From NCBI GenBank assembly GCA_016946835.1, contig JACVTC010000064.1, positions 152,501 to 170,000 of the forward strand: a stretch of 17,500 bases of DNA. The letters are read 5' to 3'. This document shows, in pieces, positions 1 to 8,612 of the stretch. How positions within the stretch are numbered: the stretch's first letter is position 1; every line of letters starts with the position of its first letter. This DNA is from Neocallimastix lanati (nom. inval.). Lineage: Eukaryota; Neocallimastigomycota; Neocallimastigomycetes; Neocallimastigales; Neocallimastigaceae. Position numbers and translations under genes: made by a program. The notes beneath the pieces were generated by a model that ran no database searches, was not told where the DNA came from, and worked only from the letters and a program-made list of their open reading frames with translations.

Positions 1-797
1 AGACCACGGTGAGATCTAATCTTCTTTAACTATTTCCCATTAATATATATATAAATACATATGTTAAATTCTATTTAATTATAAATTTGCATGTTAAGTA
101 TAAATTATATTAAATACTTACACGTTCAAGATCTTCACGAAGCTTGTTATCTAAGTTATTAGCTAAAAGTTGGGAGTATGAACCGTCAACAATATCTTTT
201 TGTCTGTTGAGGAACCAGTTTGGAATCTTATATTGGGTTGGATTTTGGAGAATAGTTACAACACGTTCTAATTCTTCATTAGATAATTCACCAGCACTAA
301 TTACAAATTATAATTTATTTAAATTAATAAATCAAAATTTATTCTAACAATTTTATCTGATGCAATCTTTATTATATCAGGTTTAAAACTATATTTTATT
401 CTTAATTCAAATGACATTTTACCGCTTGCTGAGGTCGATTTCAGCCTTCTTACAAACAATGTTAGCGTAACGTCTACCACAACCACGGATGGAAGTTAAA
501 GCAAATTGAAGCTTTTGCTTACCATCAATGTTAGTGTTAAGAAGACGAAGAATGTGTTGGAATGAGTTTTTGTCAGATACGACGATGGACTAATAAAATT
601 GTTAATTATATTCATAAAAAAAATATATATATAATAAGTTAGATTAACCATCATTTAATTTAGAACATTTCATCCATCATTAATTATAATTTAATTATTT
701 ATATGACTTAACATAATATAACATTTATATTTTATTAAAAACATTCAATATTAAAAAATAAAACTTCATAATCCATCATCAAACTATAACATACCAT
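1..797 (-). CDS. RPS18: 40S ribosomal protein S18 (uS13), 5' part of gene, at least four exons, 3' end outside window
   Basis: Component of the small-subunit head, where uS13 contacts 5S-bearing central protuberance proteins and the P-site tRNA region (family knowledge). The minus strand gives exons 795-797 (ATG alone), 423-589, 122-296 and 1-29 (cut by the window edge), with introns 590-794, 297-422 and 30-121. Donors are GTATGT, GTAAAA and GTAAGT, and all acceptors end in TAG. Joined exons keep frame and give about 124 residues of a protein usually near 150. Recognisable family stretches are [76 protein letters not shown] and LKKIRSHRG. The missing end should carry the conserved C-terminal RGQ/TGRR segment. 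Exon 2 starts at Ser-2, so the initiator lies alone on an upstream exon. I chose the ATG at 797 because GTATGT follows it directly; an ATG at 651-649 followed by GTTAAT is a weaker alternative. Codons are rich in C-ending forms, unlike the rest of the window. Confidence 0.95.
590..794 (-). other. RPS18 intron 1, directly after the start codon
   Basis: A 205-nt intron inferred from the ATG followed at once by donor GTATGT (794 downward) and the acceptor ATTAG ending at 590. Exon 2 opens with Ser-Ile-Val-Val, which aligns with residue 2 onward of S18 proteins, so only the Met codon has to come from the first exon. The donor choice is inference; the acceptor is firm. Confidence 0.6.
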
Positions 798-1077
798 ATT
801 GTAACACTTCTCAAATAAAAGAGAGTATTAAAAAATTTTATTATCATTTCTCATTTTGATAGTAAACATTTATCAATAGTATTTTGATTGGTTATTTAAA
901 AATCAGATCACATGATATTTTATATGAAAAGAATAAAAACAAAATTTTAATATTTATTTATTATGTATACATTTATTTACGTTGATAATGGAAATATAAC
1001 AATTTCATATGTCAATATTAACAATATTGTAAATTATTGTATACTTTATAAATATTTTTGAATAAAAAAATATACAA
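798..1077. promoter_or_regulatory. Upstream region of RPS18 (5' leader and probable promoter)
   Basis: About 280 bp of AT-rich DNA upstream of the proposed S18 start, before the microsatellite begins. It has slightly more G+C than the intergenic DNA further along. I see no unambiguous TATA element, because the background is itself TATA-like, and no motif I can name. Its role as promoter is inferred from position only. Confidence 0.3.
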
Positions 1078-1520
<443 letters not shown>

Positions 1521-1854
1521 ATTCAATTTAAAGCTAAAAATTAAATTTTAGTTTCAAGTTTTATCATTCTTATAAATTGATTGATTTCCATATTAAGAAG
1601 ATATTAAATTATATTTGGACTTAATAAATAAAAAAAATATTATAATAAAAACTGAAAATAATTATATTGTTAAGTAGTATTAAAACCATAACAACATCTT
1701 TAAATAGGAATGACTACTAAATTCTTGAATCAAGAGAATTAAAATCATAGTATTCAATTTCTTTTGGTTGTAAAAGTTTTTAAAGTAGTTCCTATTGAAC
1801 CACTTAAAGTGTAAATAAAATAAATTACTTATATAATTATATATATATATATAC

Positions 1855-2100
1855 ATATGCATTCAGCATTAGGTTCTGGTATCTCGAAAAGAAATTCATT
1901 TAGATGTCCTAATAATAAAAAAAAAAGACATGTTTTAAGTTATTTTAATTTATTTGGTATTTTATTTTTATTTTTATTTTTTTTTTAATATTATTTTTTT
2001 TTAACTTGGAAAAGAAAATACTTACCTATTAAACAGAGATATATACAATATACTTTGTATGAACAATAATTCTCTTGGAAATGATTTTTTTTTTTTTTTA
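1855..2100 (-). pseudogene. Coding-like fragment with a clean intron, gene not recognised
   Basis: On the minus strand an open stretch (2098-2026) ends with a textbook donor, AATAG followed by GTAAGT. After a 117-nt putative intron (1909-2025) with acceptor TTATTATTAG, the next stretch begins at 1908 in the matching phase. The join reads NHFQENYCSYKVYCIYLCLI followed by GHLNEFLFEIPEPNAEC. The frame then closes in an AT dinucleotide tract. Upstream, the frame is interrupted by a 15-A run and a stop. Another open frame just below (around 1690-1760, with PKEIEYYDFNSLDSRI) is not joinable to it by visible signals. This looks like a decayed or partial gene. The family is unknown; the G-H-L-N motif faintly recalls an ankyrin helix, which is too weak to call. 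Confidence 0.3.
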
Positions 2101-2397
2101 CTAAACTGTCCAAAAAAAGTTACTTTGAAAAGTTATAAAGACTATCTGTACTAGTAATTAAAATAAGAACGAGAAAACTTCATGAAAAATTACTTGGGTT
2201 CCCATTATTGAAGTGTTAATTCGTCTAAAATTAATATTCTATTTGATGGAATATATAAATAAGTTTGATAATTTTTTTTTTACATCTAAAAATTGATGAA
2301 TAAGAAAAAAACAATATGAAAAAGATCCATAATAAAAAAAAAAAAAAAATTAATAAATATTTAAGATTTCAATTATTCATAAGAAGAAGTGGAACAT

Positions 2398-2534
2398 TCA
2401 AATAACCAATGAATAAAAATGATAGATCTCCTGATTGTTTGTTTTCCGTCGAAGAGAAACATTACCAATAGAATCAATTTTCATTGGTTTGTTGTATGAA
2501 GAATAATTATTATTATTATTTTGTTTTTTAAGAA
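2398..2534 (-). CDS. Possible terminal exon, unknown protein
   Basis: Follows an acceptor-like TATTTTTAAG ending at 2535 on the minus strand and runs open to a TGA at 2398-2400. It encodes a short poly-Asn run, then YSSYNKPMKIDSIGNVSLRR and a tail ending FYSLVI. Base composition is clearly richer in G+C than the flanks (2400-2500), which in this window marks coding DNA. A second minus frame is also open across the 3' half (SSTENKQSGDLSFLFIG), so the true frame is uncertain and a frameshift is possible. No upstream exon could be identified with confidence. Family unknown. Confidence 0.25.
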
Positions 2535-2596
2535 CTTAAAAATAAAAATATATATATATATATTTATTAGTCCTTCAAGTTCTTAAAAAACAAAAT
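2518..2596. repeat. Hairpin 1: perfect 20-bp inverted repeat with 39-nt loop
   Basis: The left arm 2518-2537 (ATTTTGTTTTTTAAGAACTT) is the exact reverse complement of 2577-2596. The loop, 2538-2576, starts AAAAATAAAAATATAT and ends TTTATTAGTCCTTC. The same loop, differing only in the number of AT dinucleotides, recurs in the adjoining hairpin. Confidence 0.95.
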
Positions 2597-2680
2597 AAAT
2601 ATAATTAAAAATAAAAATAAAAATATATATATATATATATATATATATTTATTAGTCCTTCATTTTTAATTATATTTGTT
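2594..2680. repeat. Hairpin 2: 19-bp inverted repeat with 49-nt loop of the same sequence
   Basis: The left arm 2594-2612 and right arm 2662-2680 are reverse complements at 18 of 19 positions, with a perfect 16-bp core AAATATAATTAAAAAT at 2597-2612. The loop 2613-2661 is identical to that of hairpin 1 except for five extra AT units. The stem sequence is unrelated to that of hairpin 1. Confidence 0.93.
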
Positions 2681-2888
2681 TGACGATGACTCTCTTAGTG
2701 GTGGTGAAGTGTTTTTTTATTTAAAAAGCAATCTAAGAGAGTTAGTTATGACTGATACAATATTAGTTACTTTATTATGGACAATGTTTGAGACAATTTT
2801 CTATTCTAACATATATATTTATGATAGAAATAATCGTTGTTTTAAGTTAGAGAAGGAATATCTATTAATTAATAATGAAAAATGATTA
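2670..2888 (+). CDS. Possible small gene or exon, unknown product
   Basis: A plus-strand frame open from 2670 (after TAA at 2667) to the TGA at 2886. It has no ATG until 2748, which would give 46 residues starting MTDTILVTLLWTMFETIFY and ending in a charged tail with KLEKEYLLINNEK. The upstream open part has DDDSLSGGEVFFYLKSN. Composition is richer in G+C than the surroundings and codons look plausible. A hydrophobic stretch at residues 4-20 of the short version could be a membrane segment. There is no splice acceptor that clearly sets its start, and no family is recognised. It may be an exon remnant. Confidence 0.25.
2689..2742. repeat. Third short inverted repeat, 10-bp arms
   Basis: ACTCTCTTAG at 2689-2698 is the exact reverse complement of CTAAGAGAGT at 2733-2742, separated by 34 nt. 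The loop does not share the sequence of the two hairpins to its left. It lies inside the plus-strand open frame that starts near 2670. Confidence 0.8.
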
Positions 2889-3536
2889 AAATGCATAATC
2901 ACTTTTAATTTACTTTTTTATCAGTATTTACAACAATATATCAATCTTATTTATGTACAATTTTAATTTAATATATGTAAAAATATGTTTTTTTTTTTTT
3001 AATATTTTTTATTTAGCTAAGTTTAATAAGAACAGATATTACATTGAGTTTTAATATTATTATAACCATCTAATAACATGATAAAAAATTAAAAATTAAA
3101 AATTATTTTATATAATAAAAATTTAGAAATTAATAACTACTTTGAAAATAAAATTAATTATAAATATATTTAAAAACATATAATTTAAGCTAAATAATAT
3201 TATATTTAATTATATATATTTTATTACTTTTTTCTTTTATATATTCTATTATATAAATTAGGTCATTTATTTATAATATTAAATTTAAATAAAGCAAATT
3301 TTAAAGAATAAACACAATTCTAATAGTAAAAATATATATATATATATATATTGTTGAAAGGTGTTAAATAAAATAAATAAATAGAATTAATAAAATAATA
3401 ATAAAATAATAATAATATAAAAAAAAGGTTTATATAATTATTTTATTTTATTTTATTTTATTTTATTTTTTTTTTTATTAAAAATTATAAAATAATTATT
3501 GATTGTATATATATTATATATATATTAAAGAGTTGA
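2889..3536. other. AT-rich intergenic DNA
   Basis: Almost pure A/T with AT-dinucleotide runs (for example 3330-3351) and ATTTT pentanucleotides near 3439-3470. No open frame, splice pair or G+C island is visible. Confidence 0.7.
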
Positions 3537-3815
3537 CTAATTAAGATTTTTCCTGTTAAATATTTCATTAGGAATAGTATTATTTACATCTAGGAATTTA
3601 TTATTTAGAAATAAAACAAACGATGACTTAGCAGTTGCTGAACGCAATGCTTCTTTTTGATGAAATTAAATTTACTATAATACTAATAGAAATAATAATA
3701 CATATTAAAATAAATATTAAATAATTGTAAATATTAATTTATATTAATAAAAATATTTTTTAAAATACTAATATTTACCTAATTTTAATTCATCAGCTGA
3801 ATTTGGAGAGAACAT
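3537..3815 (-). CDS. Possible two-exon micro-gene, 50 codons, product unknown
   Basis: The minus strand starts at ATG 3815-3813, exon 3779-3815 encoding MFSPNSADELKL. It has donor GTAAAT after a single base of the next codon, a 126-nt intron (3653-3778), and an exon from 3652 to the TAG at 3537-3539. The second exon contains ALRSATAKSSFVLFLNNKFL and ends NEIFNRKNLN. The phase fits across the junction. The acceptor is a tandem AAGAAG, so one residue (Glu) may be optional. An in-frame ATG at 3854 would add 13 residues. A competing plus-strand frame (ending NDDLAVAERNASF near 3660) overlaps the second exon but lacks splice signals, so I prefer the minus strand. No family is recognised. Confidence 0.35.
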
Positions 3816-3892
3816 ATTAAATTTTAAAATAAGTGAATTAATATTTACGTACATTTTCGTTTCATAATATATATAATGAATTTATGAGATCC

Positions 3893-3930
3893 ATATCATA
3901 TCATATCATATCATATCATTTCATTTCATT
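3893..3930. repeat. Pentanucleotide repeat (ATATC)n then (ATTTC)n
   Basis: Five to six copies of ATATC (ATATG/GATAT on the other strand) are followed by two to three copies of the one-base variant ATTTC and then a T run. It lies just upstream of the possible micro-gene. Confidence 0.85.
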
Positions 3931-4200
3931 TTTTTTTTTTTTATTACTTTATTTTTTAAAATTATGCTTGTTTATTTAATTTTCCCTCTAAATTCATTAT
4001 ATTAATTGCCACCAGTTTTATTTTATTTTATTTTATTGTTTTTTTATTGTTTTATTATTATGTTTTATATATATATATATTACATATAAAAGAGTATACG
4101 TTATAATTTATTTTGTGTTTTGTTTTGTGTTTTGTTGTTATTTTATTTTATTTTATTTTATTATTTTTTTTTTATTATTTTATTGTTTTTCATTATTAAT
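3931..4200. other. AT-rich intergenic DNA with (TTTTA)n and (TGTTT)n tracts
   Basis: Contains TTTTA pentanucleotides at about 4018-4036 and 4138-4161, an AT run near 4070, and TTTTGTGTTTTGTTTTGTG near 4111-4135. Nothing coding is visible. Confidence 0.65.
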
Positions 4201-4208
4201 AGCAGAAA

Positions 4209-4337
4209 ATGAAGAGTGAAGGTAGAGAAGAATTTATTAAGGCAGTTATAGCAGATGATGGAGCAATGTGGAAAGGGTATTTTATTGTAGGAATTGACGT
4301 AAGAAGAAGAAATAGGTTTAATATTGGGTTTTTATGA
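4209..4337 (+). CDS. Short open frame of 42 codons, product unknown
   Basis: Runs from the ATG at 4209 to TGA at 4335-4337 within a marked G+C island (4200-4380). It encodes MKSEGREEFIKAVIADDG followed by AMWKGYFIVGID and an Arg-rich end. An acceptor-like TTAATAG (ending 4202) precedes it, and a donor-like GTAAGA follows the Asp codon at residue 30, so it could instead be an internal exon. A further open stretch follows the stop in the same frame (VYGGDCSLCSIIRI). It is convergent with the gene ending at 4417, about 80 bp away. It could be a tiny gene, an exon or a remnant; no homology is recognised. Confidence 0.3.
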   Translation: MKSEGREEFIKAVIADDGAMWKGYFIVGIDVRRRNRFNIGFL

Positions 4338-4416
4338 GTTTACGGTGGTGACTGCAGCCTTTGTAGTATTATTAGAATTCCTATTATTAGTTAATTTAAA
4401 TAAACAAAGTTTATTA

Positions 4417-7400
4417 TCATCTACCATTCGTAATGCCACTGCTATTACTACCACTTGAACTAAAACGGTTACTATGATTATTAGTACTATTAAAAGAATT
4501 ATTTAAATTACCACCACCAAAAGTACTTACATTTATAGCATGCGTAGCTGTTGAAGTTATTGTTGATAAATCTAAAGTATTCATTGACTGATTATTTCCT
4601 ATGGTTTTTCCTTTATTACTTTTTGTATTTGAGCTATCATAAATAAGTCGTTTTAACTTTATTTCTTCCATTTTTACTTTTGCCTCAAAATGTCGTATTT
4701 CTAACTCCTTGGAATATAATTCTAATTTTTTCTCTTTTAGACGCATTTTGCATTCAAACATTTTTTTCTTTTTATCCATTTGACGTTCTTTGCTTTGAAT
4801 TTTCTTGTCATATATCCTTTCTTTTAATAACAATATTTGTTCATTATTTATGCTATTTATGGAACTTGATGTTTTATTTAATTTTAAATCACTACATTGT
4901 ATAATCCTACTATCAATGATTTGTAGTAAAGAAGAAAGATTACTATCGTTTAAAAATTGATTTAAGTTGCTAGCTTTTCTTATATTTCTTTTATTATGAG
5001 CTTCTTAAATATTTAATAATAATTCAATATTTTATAATTTTATAGTTTGTATGTATGTACATAATCATTTTTTTATATATTATTTTTAAATTTAAAATTT
5101 TAAATACATAATATAATATAAAATAATATTTTTAAATATAATTTTAATATTATATAAAAATCGACAAATGATATTATATATGATTAGAGATATAATAATA
5201 TATAATATATATATATAAGAAATTATATGTATATATATATAAGAATGAAATAAAACATATATATATATATTAAAAGAATGAATTTAAATATATTTATATA
5301 TATATATATATTTTACAAATATATATAAATATAAATATTTATATTTTATATATAATTACCTAATTCACTCTCTAGATTACTATGGCTATTGAATGATGAA
5401 TTTGAATTTGCTAACCCACTACGACCTAAGCCAATACCATCTACTCTATTAATACAGTTGATATTATTGATTTCATTAACACTATTTATTTCTATTGGAG
5501 ATATTCCAATATTCTCAGAATCTGAACGGTCAATTGCTGATATACCAGCATTATTCAACGATGTATTGACCAAATCAACGTTTAATGGAGATTTAACGAC
5601 ATTGGAATAAGAACCGAAAATTTCATCCAAATCATCATAAAACGGACATGTTCTTTTTATTTTTTCTATTAATAGATAATAATAATAAAAAAAATAGAAT
5701 AAAAAATAAATAAAAAAAAAAATGTAAAAATATATATTAGTTCAAAATAATAGTTTAGAATATATTAAATATTAAATTTTCGTTATTAAGTTTTTTTTTT
5801 TTTTTTTTTTTACCTTCGGCAATAGAAAAAGTATCAGAATCCTGAGCTGAAGCAGCTATAAAATCCCAATTTGCAATGAGTTTTTGCTTTGTCTTTTTAT
5901 AATTACTTTCTAAACTAGCTAATTTATTTTTAATTTGGCGTTCCGTTTTCTGTTGTAAGAATTCACGCATTTTCTTAATTGCTGTCACTTTCTTTTTATT
6001 AAAAAAAAGATCCATGTTTTCTGGCTTTTTTAGCCATTGCAATAGCATAGATATTTCGGAATCCGACCATTTCATATATTCAGTAGTTTTTGTATTTGAA
6101 ATGAGTGAATTATTCATAAGCTATATATTTGAAATAATCAATATTTTAGTTTATTTCTCTCTTAAATCTTAAAATAAGATATAATATTTATACTTTACTT
6201 TTAAATCATTGGCTTTTTGACGATTAGAAGTAGAAATCTTGCAATAAATTAGATAAAAAATAAATTAGATTCTATTTTAATTTTCATATGACTAATATAT
6301 AAATCTCTATCTAATCTTTAATATATTTATTATTAATTTATATAAAAATAATTGTTAAATAAAATTTTTTATTTATAATTATTTTTCTATATTGAACTAT
6401 ATTGATTTTAATTATTTTATTTTTTTTTTTTATTTTTTTTTCCATTTTATGTAATATATTGATAAAAAAAAAACTTTTTTTTATATATTTTCATATTCTT
6501 AATTCTATTTAATAAAATAATTTTAATTTTTTTTTTTTTTTTGGTATATTAATTTTAAATAAATTATTTTTTATGAAAAATAATTATAAAAAAAAAAAAA
6601 AAAAGATAAATTTTAATTGACTTTTCTATCAAAAATTAATATAAAAATAACTTTGTAAAATTACAAATTTACAATGTAAGGTTATTAAAAAAAAAAAAAA
6701 TTAAATTCTATTATTTTATATATTTAAACTCAAAATAACTAGAATTAATTTAAATATAACATTAATTCAACTACTAACTATATTAAAAAATACTGCTTTA
6801 TTAGTTTTATTTTATTTTATTTCTTATTTCTTTTTTTAAAAAATTACTATTTTGTTAGCTTTATTCTTTTTTTTTTTTTTTTTTTCTTTTTCTTTTTTTT
6901 TCTTAAATATTTATAATAATCTTTAATGTGACTTACATGTGATATAAAAAGATCAGATTTTGGAAGATACTATTTTATTTATCATTTATATAATTATTTT
7001 ATAAATAATAAAAACATATAATAGTAGAATTTTTTATTATTATATATATTAAAAAAAGGATAATTAATATTTATATATATTATATAGAGATAATATATAA
7101 TATATAATTAATTTTTTTAAAAATATTATAAATTAGGATAAACGTCGTATTTATTGGCAAAAATGGAAAAATAGATAGAATAAAATATAAAAAAAATTTT
7201 ATAATATTATTATAATTAAAAAATTAATATTAAATTATAATTAAATATATACAATAAAATTGATTATTATAAAAAATAATTATATTTATTTTTTGGATTA
7301 AAAAAATTTTTTTTTTGAAATACTATTTTTGTCTTATATAATTTATATATAATATAAATTTACATTTGATGATGCATGATGGTTTTGAACGGCAACAGAA

Positions 7401-8226
7401 GATAATGTTTGCTATACAATTTAAATTATTTATAAATATATAAATATAATATAAAATAATTATTTACTATAAATAGAATAAAATGAATATAAATTAAAGA
7501 ATATAAAATTTATTTAAAATAATATATAAAAAATTGTATAAATTTTATTCTTTGTTAAAAATTTTTTGAATATTTGATTGCTTTTTTTTTTTAAATTACG
7601 GATTATTAATACATTACATTCATTATACTTTAATAATTTATAAAATAATTTTTATATAATATTATATAAAAAATAAAAATATTGTATTATTTTATTCCAA
7701 TTCAATGTAATATTTATAATTTTTAATAATTTTTTTCCTCAAACTCTAAACTTTAAAAAATTTATCTCTAATATATATCATTAATTTAATTAGTTATTTT
7801 AATTTTTATAATTATTTTTCCTTTAAAGCTCGTTAAATACATTTTAAAAATTCAAAATGAAAAGAAATTTTAAAGGTCTCACTCTTTTTTTTTTTTTTAA
7901 ATATTAAATATAAAATTTATAATATATATAATTATACAACATACAATTTCTTCTATTTGAAACTAATTTAAATTTTCAGGAAAAATATTTTCATTTTTTA
8001 TTAGATTGAAAATATAAATAATAAATAAAAATATAATAAAATAAAATAAAATAATAATAATAAAAAAAAAAAAATAAAATAAAATAAAATAAAAAATAAA
8101 AAATAAAAAAAAAAATTGTAAAAAAGAAAAACATAAATAAAAATAAAATAAAAAGATTTCAATATTAATAATTACCTGCGGATCAGGTATAGCGTTATTT
8201 TGTGCTGTTTGAAATTGTTGGGCCAT
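4417..8226 (-). CDS. Myb/SANT-like (trihelix-type) DNA-binding protein with C-terminal coiled coil, seven exons, 456 aa
   Basis: Exons on the minus strand are 8176-8226, 7364-7411, 6937-6969, 6199-6237, 5814-6120, 5360-5665 and 4417-5003. The total is 1,371 nt including TGA. All introns are GT-AG (donors GTAATT, GTAAAT, GTAAGT, GTAAAG, GTAAAA, GTAATT). The first four exons are phase 0 and the last two junctions phase 1; the joined frame has no stop. The start MAQQFQTAQNNAIPDPQ has a good context (ACTATGGCC). Residues 1-72 are low complexity. Residues about 73-140 form a three-helix domain: MKWSDSEISMLLQWL, then a basic linker, then ERQIKNKLASLESNYKKTKQ, the pattern of trihelix/MSANTD-type DNA binders. 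Residues 160-261 are Asn/Ser/Ile-rich; 319-384 form a highly charged coiled coil (KKIQSKERQMDKKKK, RLKEKKLELYSKELEIR); the tail is Ser/Asn/Gly-rich. It probably acts in the nucleus as a transcription factor or a domesticated transposon-related factor; the specific role is unknown. Exons 5-7 are firm, exons 1-4 are inferred from splice signals and phase. Confidence 0.8.
5004..5359 (-). other. Intron 6 of the Myb/SANT-like gene, with tandem NAGNAG acceptor
   Basis: 356 nt, AT-repeat rich (many TATATA tracts, 5180-5350). Donor GTAATT. The acceptor reads TTTAAGAAG, so cutting at 5004 or 5001 gives either Glu-Ala or Ala alone at residue 262; both keep frame. Confidence 0.75.
5666..5813 (-). other. 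Intron 5 of the Myb/SANT-like gene, donor inside a poly-A tract
   Basis: 148 nt. The donor GT (5813-5812) is followed at once by 21 A residues on the transcript strand (5791-5811). The acceptor is TTAATAG ending at 5666. If retained, the frame would add a poly-Lys run and stop near 5758. Confidence 0.85.
8033..8120. repeat. (AAAAT)n pentanucleotide and poly-A rich block in intron 1
   Basis: Runs of TAAAA/AAAAT units alternate with A tracts and a short (AAT)n, about 55 nt downstream of the exon 1 donor of the Myb/SANT-like gene. Reading through it from exon 1 gives only a Phe/Leu/Ile-rich artefact. Confidence 0.85.
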
Positions 8227-8612
8227 AGTCTTTCATTAAAACTAGTATAAAAATAATAGAATTAAATAAATATTAGTAAACATCAATAGTTTTTTATATA
8301 ATTTCTATTAATAATTTTAAAGAGGGAAATTATATAAAATATAAAAACATTGATAAGTATTTTTCCGTAGTGATTATATTATTGTAATAATAATTTTTAA
8401 TATTTTATGCATTAAAATATTAAATATATAATAAATATATATATTTATATATATTATTTAAGTAAGAAATAAAAATTTTTATTTTCATTCTTATTCTAAT
8501 TCTTTTATAATATTCTTATTTTTATTTATTTATTTTTTTCTTAATTAATTTATAATTCTATAAAACTCTATATAGTTATTGATATATATATATATTTTTA
8601 GTATTTTTTTGT
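8227..8612. promoter_or_regulatory. Upstream region of the Myb/SANT-like gene
   Basis: AT-rich DNA between the proposed start codon and the minisatellite. AT-dinucleotide runs near 8425-8455 and 8582-8594 could serve as TATA-like sites, but so could most of this DNA. Assignment as promoter is by position only. Confidence 0.25.

Noticed and set aside
144-347. Plus-strand open frame of 67 codons
   Set aside because: It lies antisense to the RPS18 exon at 122-296, whose minus-strand translation is unmistakable.
1680-1862. Minus-strand frame starting Met-His-Met-Tyr
   Set aside because: It begins in an AT dinucleotide tract and is out of frame with the better-supported exon that ends just before it.
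2431-2466. A 35-nt intron (GTAATG to AATCAG) within the island at 2398-2534
   Set aside because: Too short for a normal spliceosomal intron, and the unspliced frame is open.
4680-4904. Plus-strand open frame rich in Phe and Leu
   Set aside because: Antisense of the Lys-rich coiled coil of the Myb/SANT-like gene.
5389-5610. Plus-strand open frame of 73 codons
   Set aside because: Antisense shadow of exon 6 of the Myb/SANT-like gene, which joins its neighbours in phase.
5755-6117. Stand-alone 120-residue protein ending in poly-Lys
   Set aside because: The poly-Lys tail is translation of the intron 5 donor and its A tract; a spliced continuation exists in phase.
7136-7176. Small plus-strand island after an ATTAG, reading DKRRIYWQKWKNR then stop
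   Set aside because: It lies inside an intron of the minus-strand gene, is only 13 codons long and no upstream exon was found; on the minus strand there is no acceptor before it.
7963-8226. 87-residue protein with a very hydrophobic Phe/Ile tail
   Set aside because: Only the first 17 residues look real; the rest is read-through of intron 1 after a GTAATT donor.
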